A DNA stretch of 54,947 bases from an uncultured Bacteroidales bacterium (lineage in GTDB: Bacteria; Bacteroidota; Bacteroidia; Bacteroidales; P3), in contig CALUMK010000016.1 in the NCBI GenBank assembly GCA_944321735.1, positions 1 to 54,947 on the forward strand, read 5' to 3'. This document shows positions 25,316 through 34,339 of the stretch, one piece after another. Positions within the stretch are counted from its first letter, which is position 1, and the number at the start of each line of letters is the position of its first letter. Below the pieces are notes generated by a model. It was not told the DNA's origin, made no database searches, and saw only the letters and a program-made list of their open reading frames with translations. Made by a program: the position numbers and the translations under genes.

Positions 25316-26219
25316 GCATTTCCGTTCTTGGACTGTACGGATGCTGTGTTGCCTGAGCTGCATCCTGCTCCTTGCTCTCCAAGGACGGGCTCAATATACG
25401 CCCAGGCCGGAAGCATCCCCATCGGGTTTCTTGGCATCCAACCATCCTTTGCCCGGAATTACAAGCGGTGGAACCGGCTATGGCGATTTCAGCCGGGGAG
25501 GATATTCCGGATTCTCCACGGAATCCTTTGGCATAATGGATTTTTCGAATCCCGGAGGCTTCCGTTTCTCCAACGAGTTCTATTCGGCCTCCGATTTATT
25601 CTCTTCCGAGAAGCTGTTTTCTGCCGATGCGCTCGCTTTCTTCAAGAAACCCAAGCAAGACACGCTGTTCGAAGCCTCTCCCGGTGTGGACCCCAAGCTC
25701 CTCACTTTCAAGCAACGGAATTCGGGCGCTTTCAAGCGAAAGAAAAAAGGAGGCTTGAAGTCTCCCGGAATGGCGGCACTCTGCTCGGCCGTCGTGCCAG
25801 GCTTAGGGCAAATCTACAACGGACAATGGTATAAAACGCCTGTCGTTTACGCCGGTGCGGCGGTCTTGGTCTATTTTACCGACGACATGCTGAAAAACCG
25901 GAACCTCTACCAGGACGAAATCAAAGTCAGGACCGACTCCACCTCCACCAATTCCAATCCCGACCTGGTCGATTACTCGCTCAGCGAACTGCTGGAACTG
26001 CGGAACTATTACGAACATAATTTCGAACTGTGCATCATCATCGCCGGAGCGGTCTATCTGCTCAATATCGTCGATGCGATTGTCTATGCGCACCTCTCCT
26101 CTTTCAATGTGAGTCCGAACCTGTCCATGTCGATAAAACCCTATGCGCGAACCAATTTCCATATCCGCAATGGTTTTCCCTTGGACGCAGGCATCAAGGT
26201 CTGCCTCACCTTGAAATGA
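25308..26219 (+). CDS. DUF5683 membrane protein, co-transcribed with parAB
   Basis: 303 residues starting inside the parB stop region. Signal peptide-like N-terminus (MLCCLSCILLLALQGRAQYT), a low-complexity Gly/Ser/Phe-rich segment (about 35-120), and then the DUF5683 core: SPGMAALCSAVVPGLGQIYN, with hydrophobic helices VVYAGAAVLVYFTDDML and LCIIIAGAVYLLNIVDAIVY. The core pattern GLGQIYNGQWYK resembles TM2-type small membrane motifs. The ParA-ParB-DUF5683-DapB order is, as I recall, conserved in Bacteroidota, suggesting a link to envelope or division, but no function is established. Confidence 0.85.
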   Translation: MSKHFRSWTVRMLCCLSCILLLALQGRAQYTPRPEASPSGFLASNHPLPGITSGGTGYGDFSRGGYSGFSTESFGIMDFSNPGGFRFSNEFYSASDLFSSEKLFSADALAFFKKPKQDTLFEASPGVDPKLLTFKQRNSGAFKRKKKGGLKSPGMAALCSAVVPGLGQIYNGQWYKTPVVYAGAAVLVYFTDDMLKNRNLYQDEIKVRTDSTSTNSNPDLVDYSLSELLELRNYYEHNFELCIIIAGAVYLLNIVDAIVYAHLSSFNVSPNLSMSIKPYARTNFHIRNGFPLDAGIKVCLTLK

Positions 26220-26372
26220 GGGCGGCACACCGCCGGGCTCCCAGCAATACAAAAACGACATAAAAACGACTAACACGTAACCCAGACTCACAATGCTCCC
26301 ATAAGGGCCTGCGGCGAACGGCAGCCCCAAACGGAACACGGCAAAGATTGGCATTCAATTGGCATTCAAAAA

Positions 26373-27170
26373 ATGAAACAACTCAAAATAGCCCTGCTCG
26401 GCTACGGGAAAATGGGCAAAGAGATAGAAAAGACAGCCTTGGGACGGAAGCATTCCATCATCGCTGTCATCGACAATGAACAAGACTGGCAGGAAAAGGC
26501 TTCGCTGCTGGCGCAGGCCGATGTGGCGATTGATTTCAGCACGCCCTCCGCAGCACCGGGCAATATCGAACGCTGTTTCCAGCACCACCTGCCCATCGTG
26601 GTCGGCACTACCGGCTGGGACAAGGCGATGCCGGAAATCCGAGAACGCTGCCTGGCCGAGAATCAAAGCCTGTTCACGGCCTCCAACTTCAGCATCGGGG
26701 TCTATATCTTCATGGCGACGGCCCGTTTCCTGAGCTCCAAAATGGAACAGCAAAACGCATACCACGCAAGCATCGAGGAAATTCACCATATCCATAAGTT
26801 AGACAAGCCCAGCGGCACGGCTATCACCTTGGCAAAGAACGTCATGGACTGCCATTCCCGATACAAGGACTGGCAATTGGCAGAATCGCCGGTTCCAGCG
26901 ACCCAAGGCGGACAAGAGGCCGGACCTTGCCTCGGAAACGCCCCAATCCCATGCCCGGCGGTTCCCGATGGCAGCCTCCCGATTGTCAGCCTGCGCGAAG
27001 GAGAGACCGTAGGCACGCACCGGCTTTTCTTCGATTCGGCCATCGACACCATCGAATTGAGCCACACGGCCAAATCCCGCCAAGGCTTCGCCTTAGGGGC
27101 GGTCATGGCGGCCGAATGGCTTCCGGGCAAAACCGGATGCTTCGGGATGCAGAATCTGTTAGGTTTCTAA
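26373..27170 (+). CDS. dapB: 4-hydroxy-tetrahydrodipicolinate reductase
   Basis: 265 residues, in the lysine/meso-diaminopimelate pathway that supplies the peptidoglycan cross-link. N-terminal NAD(P)H-binding loop GYGKMGKEIEK (short form), DFSTPSA and VGTTGW; the catalytic and substrate site EEIHHIHKLDKPSGTAITLA with the His-His and Lys; and the closing GCFGMQNLLGF. Start at 26373 follows the direct repeat ATTGGCATTCAATTGGCATTC. The 153-base gap from DUF5683 holds no clear promoter. Confidence 0.95.
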   Translation: MKQLKIALLGYGKMGKEIEKTALGRKHSIIAVIDNEQDWQEKASLLAQADVAIDFSTPSAAPGNIERCFQHHLPIVVGTTGWDKAMPEIRERCLAENQSLFTASNFSIGVYIFMATARFLSSKMEQQNAYHASIEEIHHIHKLDKPSGTAITLAKNVMDCHSRYKDWQLAESPVPATQGGQEAGPCLGNAPIPCPAVPDGSLPIVSLREGETVGTHRLFFDSAIDTIELSHTAKSRQGFALGAVMAAEWLPGKTGCFGMQNLLGF

Positions 27171-27291
27171 AGGTTTCCGACAAGCCCGCCGCCTCCCATC
27201 CCTCCTCGGGCCGTACTCCCCAACCGCAATGGTTTGTACGATATACGGCTCGTCTTTTTTCCATAGTTACCCTTATATTTCAGAACCCACC

Positions 27292-30200
27292 ATGACACTT
27301 TCCTTCATTCGCTATAACTTGAAACAGTCCTTGTCAGGGAAAAGGATCCTTGCTTCGCTTTCTTGCCTGCTCGCGCTAGGCCTGATGCCCTCTGCGGCAC
27401 AAAACGCGATGGAAGAGAATGCCAACACCCTGCTGCCGGACTCGACAACATCATCCCCGTCAAGCCCCGCCGCGCGGCAAACGGCATCGATCCTGCCCGG
27501 ATGCGCTGAAAAAGGATTCCCCGCCATCCCCTACCCGAGCAAGAAAGACCTCCACAGCCCGGAAATCAACCGGATCATCCATAAGATGTCCATCGAAGAC
27601 ATGGCGGCGCAGACCATGGTACTCCGTTCCAAAGCCAAGCCCGAGGCCAAATACGTCAAACAGATGCAGGATCTGCTGTCCAAGCATCCTTTCGGCGGCA
27701 TCTGCTTCTTTGCCGGAAAAACCGGGGACATGCTCCAGCTGCAACAAGCCTACCGCCAAGCCTCCGAGCTTCCGCTCTGGATGAGCATCGACGGGGAAAC
27801 CGGGCCGGGAATGCGGCTCACCGACATAACGCGCTTCCCGCTCCAGCAAGCCTTGGGCGCCATCTCGGACGAAGAGCTTGTCTATGCGATGGGGCGGCAA
27901 GTAGGCCGCCAATGCCGTCTGCTGGGGATTCAATGGAACTTCCTGCCAGATGCCGACGTGAACAACAACCCGGACAACCCGGTCATCAACACCCGTTCCT
28001 TTGGCGAGGAACCCGAACGGGTAGCCCGGCTTGCCGGACTCTATCTCAGCGGATTGCAAGCCGAGGGCGTAATGGGTTCGGCCAAGCATTTTCCCGGCCA
28101 CGGGGATACCGAGACCGACTCCCACCATGCGCTGCCGCTGATTGCCCATAGCCGGCAACAGATGGACAGCATCCACCTATGGCCGTTCAAGGAACTGATA
28201 AAGCAAGGCGTGGAAAGCGTCATGGTGGCGCATTTGAACCTGCCCGCCTACGACAGCAACGGATTGCCCTCCTCGCTCAGCCCGGCGATAGTGAACGGCC
28301 TGCTGCGCGAAGAACTCGGCTATCGAGGCTTAGTCGTGACCGACGGCTTGGAAATGGCCGGGGTCCGCTCCGCCTTGGATGGGATACCGGGAATGCCGGA
28401 CTTGGAGGAAGGCTCGGTGGAAGTCCTGGCACTGGTAGCCGGTTGCGACGTGCTGCTGCTGCCGGTAGATCCGGAAGCCGCCATCCGTGCCATCGCCAAG
28501 GCCGTCAAGAAAGGCATACTGCCCAAGGAACGTTTGGAAGATGCCTGCCGCCGTATCCTGTATTACAAACTGGCCCAGCAGCAACGAATGGATTTCGACA
28601 GCTGCCCCTCGGATTTCTCCCGGCAAGAGACGGAACGGTTCCTGAACGACTCCATCAACACGGCGGATGCCGCGGCCTTAAGGCAAGCCATCTATGACCG
28701 CAGCGCGACCTTGGTAGAAAATTTCGGCCGTCTGCTGCCGTTGCCGGCCTACAGCTATCCCGACAAGCTTTGCATCAATATCGGCTACGGGAGCGGTTCC
28801 CGCTTTGGGATGCGGCTTCTGGGCTACGAGCCGGAACTCCGGCAAATCAACCTGCACCGGGATTTCGATTTTGAAAAGACTTTCAACAAGGATTTCCGGA
28901 AGAAAGCGGAACAGAGCGACCTCCTGATTGTCTGCATCACCAATACCAATTACAGCCCGGCCAAGAGTTACGGCATCACGCCCCAGACTGTCCGCTTGGT
29001 GGACAGCCTGCAGAATTTCGGCAAACCGGTCGTCCTTGTGGTGTTCGCGCCGCCTTACGCCTTGAAGCCTTTTTACGAGATGCCCAAGATCCAGGCCATC
29101 CTCTGCGGATACCAGGAAGTGGCAGAAAGCCAGATTGCCTGCGCCGACATCCTTACCGGGAGATTAGGTGCCAGCGGCCGCCTTCCGGTCAGCATTGCCA
29201 AATACTGGCCCGCCGGGCATGGCATCCAGACCCAAGCCACCCGTTTCGGCACCCGCCCAGCCTGGGAAACAGGCTTGGACCCGGCGGTCTTCCCCCGTAT
29301 CGACTCCCTGATTGAATCGGCCATCGGCCAAGGTGCCATGCCCGGCTGCCAGGTCTTCGTAGCCAAGGACGGCATGGTGGTTTATGACCGCAGTTTCGGG
29401 CATCCCACCTACGACAGTTCAGCGCCTGTAGTAGAAACCAACGACCTCTACGACATAGCTTCCCTGACCAAAATCATGGCAACCACGCTGGCTTACATGC
29501 GGCTGTACGAAGACGGCGTTTACGATTTGGACGAACCGGTCTCGGACTTCCTGCCCCGTTTAAGGCGGACCGACAAACGGAACATCACTTTCCGGGAACT
29601 GCTTTCGCACCAATCGGGACTCAAATCCTATATCCCTTACGTGGATCTGGCCGAGCCGGTCTGGAACGGGATGCCTGTCTTCGATTCCCTGCCCTCGGCG
29701 CAGTACCCGTTGCAAATCGCCGACAGCCTCTACTTGCAAGCCGGTTACACCGCCCATATCCGGGAACTGATTGACGAAAGCCCGGTAAACCGCCGCAAGC
29801 CCTACGTCTATAGCGACTTGGGATTCTACTACCTGAACGAAGCCTTGCAAGTGCTCGCCGATACCTCGCTCGATGCCTACGTGGAGGAAAACTTTTACCG
29901 CTTCCTCGGATTGGAGAACATCGGCTTCCATCCTTTGGAACGTTTCGAACCGGCAAGAATCATGCCCACCGAAAACGACACGGTGCTTCGTCACCGCCAA
30001 ATCCGGGGATTCGTCCATGATCCGCTGATTGCGCTGACGGGAGGGGCGGGCGGTTCGGCCGGACTGTTCTCCAACGCCCATGATGTCGGGGTCATTGCCC
30101 AGATGCTGCTGCAAGGCGGGGAATACGGCGGCATACAGTATTTCAATCCCGGGACGGTGGACCTTTTCACCTCCAACGAATTCAGCCCCGAAGACAACCG

Positions 30201-30474
30201 CCGGGGCGGAGGATTCGACAAGCCGCCCGCCGATACTTCCCTGCCCTCGCCTACCGCGCCTTCGGCATCGATTTCCAGCTTCGGGCATAGCGGCTTCACC
30301 GGCACGTATTTCTGGGTGGATCCCGCCGACGGCCTGGTCTATGTGTTCCTATCCAACCGGGTCTATCCTTCGGCCGGAAACAACCTGCTGACCACGCTGA
30401 GCATCCGGACCACGATTCAGGAGTACCTGCACCAGGCCTGCACGAATCGTCAAAAACGGAACATCCGAAACTGA
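27292..30474 (+). CDS. Secreted GH3 beta-N-acetylglucosaminidase fused to a serine beta-lactamase-like domain
   Basis: 1060 residues from the ATG at 27292, which opens a signal peptide (ILASLSCLLALGLMPSAA). Residues about 75-420 are a NagZ-type GH3 domain: the catalytic His/Asp loop AKHFPGHGDTETDSHH and nucleophile Asp in VVTDGLEMAGV. The GH3 C-terminal domain follows (about 480-660). Residues about 680-1050 are a class C beta-lactamase/DD-peptidase-like domain with SLTK (SxxK), YSDLGFYY (YxN-like) and HSGFTGTYFW (the KTG-equivalent HxG). Together the two halves would cut muropeptides from both the sugar and the peptide side in the periplasm, feeding recycling; anmK at 35 kb acts later in that route. 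The two-domain form is known in Bacteroidota. Terminator follows at once. Confidence 0.92.
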   Translation: MTLSFIRYNLKQSLSGKRILASLSCLLALGLMPSAAQNAMEENANTLLPDSTTSSPSSPAARQTASILPGCAEKGFPAIPYPSKKDLHSPEINRIIHKMSIEDMAAQTMVLRSKAKPEAKYVKQMQDLLSKHPFGGICFFAGKTGDMLQLQQAYRQASELPLWMSIDGETGPGMRLTDITRFPLQQALGAISDEELVYAMGRQVGRQCRLLGIQWNFLPDADVNNNPDNPVINTRSFGEEPERVARLAGLYLSGLQAEGVMGSAKHFPGHGDTETDSHHALPLIAHSRQQMDSIHLWPFKELIKQGVESVMVAHLNLPAYDSNGLPSSLSPAIVNGLLREELGYRGLVVTDGLEMAGVRSALDGIPGMPDLEEGSVEVLALVAGCDVLLLPVDPEAAIRAIAKAVKKGILPKERLEDACRRILYYKLAQQQRMDFDSCPSDFSRQETERFLNDSINTADAAALRQAIYDRSATLVENFGRLLPLPAYSYPDKLCINIGYGSGSRFGMRLLGYEPELRQINLHRDFDFEKTFNKDFRKKAEQSDLLIVCITNTNYSPAKSYGITPQTVRLVDSLQNFGKPVVLVVFAPPYALKPFYEMPKIQAILCGYQEVAESQIACADILTGRLGASGRLPVSIAKYWPAGHGIQTQATRFGTRPAWETGLDPAVFPRIDSLIESAIGQGAMPGCQVFVAKDGMVVYDRSFGHPTYDSSAPVVETNDLYDIASLTKIMATTLAYMRLYEDGVYDLDEPVSDFLPRLRRTDKRNITFRELLSHQSGLKSYIPYVDLAEPVWNGMPVFDSLPSAQYPLQIADSLYLQAGYTAHIRELIDESPVNRRKPYVYSDLGFYYLNEALQVLADTSLDAYVEENFYRFLGLENIGFHPLERFEPARIMPTENDTVLRHRQIRGFVHDPLIALTGGAGGSAGLFSNAHDVGVIAQMLLQGGEYGGIQYFNPGTVDLFTSNEFSPEDNRRGGGFDKPPADTSLPSPTAPSASISSFGHSGFTGTYFWVDPADGLVYVFLSNRVYPSAGNNLLTTLSIRTTIQEYLHQACTNRQKRNIRN

Positions 30475-30480
30475 CTATGC

Positions 30481-30506
30481 CGGATTTCCCCAAAATCCGT
30501 TTTTTT
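30481..30506 (+). terminator. Rho-independent terminator of the GH3 gene
   Basis: CGGATTT (30481-30487), loop CCCCA, AAATCCG (30493-30499), followed by seven T (30500-30506). Six bases after the stop codon. Confidence 0.85.
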
Positions 30507-30537
30507 CTGCGCCATATCGAAAATTTGAATACCTTTG
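30506..30537 (+). promoter_or_regulatory. Promoter of pdxS
   Basis: TCTG (30506-30509, one off TTTG), 20 bases, TACCTTTG (30530-30537). Gives a 5' leader of about 220 bases before pdxS that can form several GC-rich helices (30580-30715); I recognise no known riboswitch in it. Confidence 0.5.
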
Positions 30538-30761
30538 CATAAGAGTCGCAAGGAGGAACGGCCTTTAAATACCTCTCAAGCCCGAATCAGCCGGGAAAGG
30601 TATTCGGCTCGCCCTCCCTGTGAATCAAAAAACAGAAAGAGGGTTTCACCGGGCATTTCCAAAGACTCGACCCGGATATTTCAAAAAGAAAATAATAGTT
30701 AACGTTCACCGGGGCAGGATGTCGTAAGGCTTCTTGCCTCCTATAAATTTGTGTTTTCCCA

Positions 30762-31658
30762 ATGAAAGCAACAACAAAACAAGCTCCAGACTGGAAAGTC
30801 AAGGTGGGCTTAGCAGAAATGCTGAAGAACGGGGTCATCATGGATGTGACCAATGTGGAACAGGCCAAGATTGCCGAAGATGCCGGAGCCATCGCAGTAA
30901 TGGCGTTGGAAAGAGTTCCTTCGGACATCCGCGCCCAAGGCGGCGTAGCCCGTATGAGCGACCCCAAGATGATCATGGAAATCAAGAAAGCGGTCAGCAT
31001 CCCGGTCATGGCCAAATGCCGTATCGGGCATATCGCCGAAGCCCAGATCCTGCAAGCCCTGGATATCGACTTCATCGATGAAAGCGAAGTGCTGACGCCG
31101 GCCGATGAAGAATTCCACATCAACAAGCACGATTTCAAGATCCCGTTTGTCTGCGGATGCCGCAATCTGGGCGAAGCCTTGCGCCGTATCGGGGAAGGTG
31201 CCGCGATGATCCGCACCAAGGGCGAAGCCGGAACGGGCAATATCGTGGAAGCCGTGCGCCACATGCGGGCCGTGATGGGCGGCATCCACCGCTTGCAGGC
31301 TTGCAGCAAGGAGGAATTGATGACCGAAGCCAAGAACCTGGGAGCTCCTTACGACTTGGTTTGCTATGTGGCCGAACACGGCAAGCTGCCAGTGCCCAAT
31401 TTCTCGGCAGGGGGCGTGGCCACGCCGGCCGATGCGGCTTTGATGCGTCTGTTAGGAGCCGAATCGGTATTCGTAGGCTCGGGCATCTTCAAGTCCTCCA
31501 ATCCCAAGAAGGTGGCTAAAGCCATTGTAGAAGCCACCACCAACTACATGGATGCCAAGAAGCTGGCCAAGCTGTCCGAAAACCTGGGCGAAGCCATGCA
31601 CGGCATTGATGTACGGCAGTTGGATGATAAGCAGCTTTTCGCGAACCGCGGCTGGTAA
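30762..31658 (+). CDS. pdxS: Pyridoxal 5'-phosphate synthase, synthase subunit PdxS
   Basis: 298 residues, a (beta/alpha)8 barrel that builds PLP from ribose 5-phosphate, glyceraldehyde 3-phosphate and ammonia delivered by PdxT (24-mer of 12+12). Signatures: [30 protein letters not shown], the first catalytic Lys in MAKCRIGH, the second in [10 protein letters not shown], and the phosphate-binding [12 protein letters not shown]. Length is normal. This is the DXP-independent route, which many relatives replace by PdxA/PdxJ. pdxT follows after 164 bases containing a hairpin. Confidence 0.97.
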   Translation: MKATTKQAPDWKVKVGLAEMLKNGVIMDVTNVEQAKIAEDAGAIAVMALERVPSDIRAQGGVARMSDPKMIMEIKKAVSIPVMAKCRIGHIAEAQILQALDIDFIDESEVLTPADEEFHINKHDFKIPFVCGCRNLGEALRRIGEGAAMIRTKGEAGTGNIVEAVRHMRAVMGGIHRLQACSKEELMTEAKNLGAPYDLVCYVAEHGKLPVPNFSAGGVATPADAALMRLLGAESVFVGSGIFKSSNPKKVAKAIVEATTNYMDAKKLAKLSENLGEAMHGIDVRQLDDKQLFANRGW

Positions 31659-31730
31659 TGTACGGTGCATCTTACCCATTCTGACAAAAAGTATCCAGCA
31701 TTTATTATTGACACAACTAGAATCTTGGCT

Positions 31731-31787
31731 GCGCCCGGTATATGGAGAAGACCGACACGAAAAAGTCCGTTCCATATATCGGGTGCG
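31731..31787. repeat. Hairpin in the pdxS-pdxT spacer
   Basis: GCGCCCGGTATATGGA (31731-31746) pairs with TCCATATATCGGGTGCG (31771-31787) with one mismatch and one bulge, and a 24-base loop. It lies 36 bases before the pdxT start. There is no T-run, so attenuation or mRNA processing is more likely than full termination. Confidence 0.55.
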
Positions 31788-31822
31788 ACTTTCAAACCAA
31801 ATTCTTCCCACAATAACTTTTC

Positions 31823-32398
31823 ATGAAAACGATTGGAATCCTAGGAATACAAGGTGCCATTGAAGAGCACGAAGCCATGTTGCAGTCGATAGGATGCAAC
31901 ACGCGCTGGGTCAAGGAAGCCAAAGACCTGCGCAGCATCGACGGAATCATCCTGCCCGGCGGGGAAAGCACCTCGATGGGCAAGCAATTGGAATGGTCGG
32001 GCCTGATGGAACCCCTGCGCAAGGCCATCGCCAAAGGGATGCCCGCCTTCGGCACCTGCGCCGGCATGATCCTTCTGGCCAAGGAACTGGAAGGAAACAA
32101 CCTACAAAGCCGCCTCGGCCTGATGAACATCGTGGTAAAAAGGAACGCTTACGGCTCCCAGCTCGACAGTTTCGTCACCGACTTGAAAGTGAAAGGCTTT
32201 GCCCAACCGCTCCCGGCGGTATTCATCCGGGCACCCCGCATCGAAGCCTGCGGCGAAGGGGTCGAAACCCTGGCTTCCTACAAGGAGCATCCCGTCCTGG
32301 TACGCCAAGGGAACATGATGGCCGCCAGTTTCCATCCCGAACTGACCGACTGCACGGAGCTGCACCGGTATTTTGCCGAGCAGATGGTCTCTGAATAA
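31823..32398 (+). CDS. pdxT: Pyridoxal 5'-phosphate synthase, glutaminase subunit PdxT
   Basis: 191 residues, a class I glutamine amidotransferase that passes ammonia to PdxS. N-terminal IGILGIQGAIEEHEAML, the oxyanion strand LPGGESTSMGKQL, the nucleophile Cys in FGTCAGMILLA, and the His-Glu pair in SFHPELTDC. Length is normal. Directly paired with pdxS upstream. Confidence 0.97.
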   Translation: MKTIGILGIQGAIEEHEAMLQSIGCNTRWVKEAKDLRSIDGIILPGGESTSMGKQLEWSGLMEPLRKAIAKGMPAFGTCAGMILLAKELEGNNLQSRLGLMNIVVKRNAYGSQLDSFVTDLKVKGFAQPLPAVFIRAPRIEACGEGVETLASYKEHPVLVRQGNMMAASFHPELTDCTELHRYFAEQMVSE

Positions 32399-32550
32399 GG
32401 CATTCCCTAACCCGAATCGCTCAAAAAATCCGTCGCTTCCGAACCCAAAAAATCCGTCATAAATTTTTTTTCCGTAATTTTGCCCGTTTTTCCGCTTGGA
32501 AAGACCAATCCGCCATAGGGATTGTTGGTTCATACAAGCACATTTAGAGA

Positions 32551-33540
32551 ATGTTCAACAGACGCTACATCCGAGAAAAAGCCGTTCAGGCCTATTATGG
32601 TTTTGTTCAAGGGGGAGCCGAATCGGCATTGTCTTGCCAGAAGAATCTGCTGGCAGGGCTGGATCAGACGGCTTCGCTCTACTATTTGCATATTTCCTTC
32701 CTGGTCTCCTTATCCGAATACGCGCAGGAAAGATACGAAAGCATGGCCGAACGCAAACGCTTCTCGGAAGCGCAGCTGGAAGGCTTGCGCATGATGGCGC
32801 AGAACTTGGCGGTGGAGCATCTCAAAAAGGATCCCAACTACCTGCTCAATATAGAGAATTACAAGTTCAACTGGAAAGACCGGCAGACGGACTTGATTTC
32901 GGCTGTGTTCAACGACCTTTTCAACTTGCAGGAAGGGCCGTCGATAGCCGACAAGGTGCTGGAAAACCTGAAAGCGGACTGGGAACAGAAGCCGGAATCG
33001 GAAAAAAGCGATTTCGAATTCCACCGGATGTTCCTGCGCAAGATGTACCGGCGGAAAATCGGCCCGAACCCGATCCTGCGTTCCTACTGCGAGGAACGTT
33101 CGTTATACTGGGAATCGGATTACGAGTCGGTAACGGTCTGGGTATCCACCCTGATTGCGCAAATGAGCCCGGAACGGCTCGACAATGTGGATCCGGGCTG
33201 GTCGGCGGAAGACGAAGCGGTGGTCTTTGGCAAAACCTTGCTCGAAAAGACATTGCTGCACCAGGACGAATACAACGACTATGTGTTCGCCCGCTTGCAA
33301 AACTGGAAACCCGAGCGTATCGGCCTGACCGAAAAAGTCCTGCTCTGCATGGCGGTGAGCGAATTCCTCAACTTCCCGTCCATTCCGGTCAAGGTGACGC
33401 TCAACGAGTACATCGAACTGGCCAAACGTTTCTGCGTGGCCGACAGCGCGGCCTTCATCAACGGGGTCCTCAACAAGATTGCCAAGGACTTGGCCGATGA
33501 AAAGAAACTCCGCAAGAGCGGCCGGGGTCTGATCGGATAA
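32551..33540 (+). CDS. nusB: Transcription antitermination factor NusB (long Bacteroidota form)
   Basis: 329 residues, about twice the length of E. coli NusB. The N-terminal half (MFNRRYIREKAVQAYYGFVQ ...) and the C-terminal helical core (LEKTLLHQDEYNDYVFARLQ, RIGLTEKVLLCMAVSEFLNF, LNEYIELAKRFCVADSAAFI, NGVLNKIAKDL) are both helical. The last part matches the classical NusB fold that binds boxA RNA with NusE. A possible -7 box TAATTTTG is at 32476-32483 but without a matching -33. yajC and coaE follow, as in other Bacteroidota, though the ybbR gene I expected in between is absent. Confidence 0.92.
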   Translation: MFNRRYIREKAVQAYYGFVQGGAESALSCQKNLLAGLDQTASLYYLHISFLVSLSEYAQERYESMAERKRFSEAQLEGLRMMAQNLAVEHLKKDPNYLLNIENYKFNWKDRQTDLISAVFNDLFNLQEGPSIADKVLENLKADWEQKPESEKSDFEFHRMFLRKMYRRKIGPNPILRSYCEERSLYWESDYESVTVWVSTLIAQMSPERLDNVDPGWSAEDEAVVFGKTLLEKTLLHQDEYNDYVFARLQNWKPERIGLTEKVLLCMAVSEFLNFPSIPVKVTLNEYIELAKRFCVADSAAFINGVLNKIAKDLADEKKLRKSGRGLIG

Positions 33541-33741
33541 GCCGCTCCCTCGTCTTTTCCAACAGGCTACCAAGACAAGAAGCGTAACATGAACGAATCA
33601 GCCCCAAATGGATTAAGATAATTTGAGGAACACTATTCAAAACATACGTTTGCTCAAACTAACGAGAGAAAATCCGCGCAAACGAAGTAAATGCTATACA
33701 AAGCGCTTTTTTCCTAAAAATTGTTAATTCCCGAGCCAAGA

Positions 33742-33773
33742 TTTGGCAGATAGCCCGATGCGGATTATCTTTG
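33742..33773 (+). promoter_or_regulatory. Promoter of yajC
   Basis: TTTG (33742-33745), 20 bases, TATCTTTG (33766-33773): full consensus match. Leader of about 25 bases. Confidence 0.75.
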
Positions 33774-33804
33774 CGACCTCATTTTTAAAACAGTTTTTTA
33801 AGAC

Positions 33805-34137
33805 ATGAATTTTCTGAACATCCTGTTGCAAGCGTCCACTACTCCCGGACAAGGCCAGAACGCCGCCCTGCAACAAATCCTGTTGATCGTAGTCATCTTG
33901 GTCATTTTCTATTTCTTCATGATCCGCCCGCAGATGAAGCGGAGCAAGGAGCAGAAGAAGTTCCGCGACAGCCTGCAGAAAGGCCAGCGCGTTGTCACCA
34001 TCGGAGGCATCCACGGCAAAATCGTCGATATCCAGGAAACCACCGTATCGATTGAAGTGGAAGACGGCAGCCGTCTGCGCATGGAAAAGAGCGCGATTGC
34101 TTCGAGCCTTTCCGACCAGCTGCCCGACACGAAATAA
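33805..34137 (+). CDS. yajC: Preprotein translocase subunit YajC
   Basis: 110 residues. One membrane helix near the N-terminus (QQILLIVVILVIFYFFMIRP, about 25-44) followed by the family box KRSKEQKKFRDSLQKGQRVV and TIGGIHGKIVDIQETTVSIE. YajC is an accessory partner of SecDF in Sec-dependent export. A Gln/Gly-rich loop precedes the helix. It has its own strong promoter separate from nusB. Confidence 0.95.
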   Translation: MNFLNILLQASTTPGQGQNAALQQILLIVVILVIFYFFMIRPQMKRSKEQKKFRDSLQKGQRVVTIGGIHGKIVDIQETTVSIEVEDGSRLRMEKSAIASSLSDQLPDTK

Positions 34138-34181
34138 AAGGCATCTCCAGACTGACTTGAAGTAACCGGATTCCCTAATAA

Positions 34182-34253
34182 AAAGGTGTACCAGACATCC
34201 TGCACATAACTCCAGCCCAATGGGGATTATGGCAGAGGAAAGGGTACACCTTT
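34182..34253. repeat. Inverted repeat between yajC and coaE
   Basis: AAAGGTGTACC (34182-34192) and GGTACACCTTT (34243-34253) pair perfectly across 50 bases. The interior includes CCCAATGGGG and no open frame. It may end the yajC transcript or be the scar of a small element where ybbR is normally found. Confidence 0.5.
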
Positions 34254-34339
34254 ACTATTTATCGAATCGGCTGCAAATTCCCTAATCCAAGCCCGCAGCT
34301 TCGTTTGCAGCTTATCGCTTTCTCAGAATCGAACCCATC

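Noticed and set aside
30538-30761. Riboswitch in the pdxS leader
   Set aside because: Long GC-rich leader, but I recognise no conserved core of any known riboswitch class; kept only as a note in the promoter entry.
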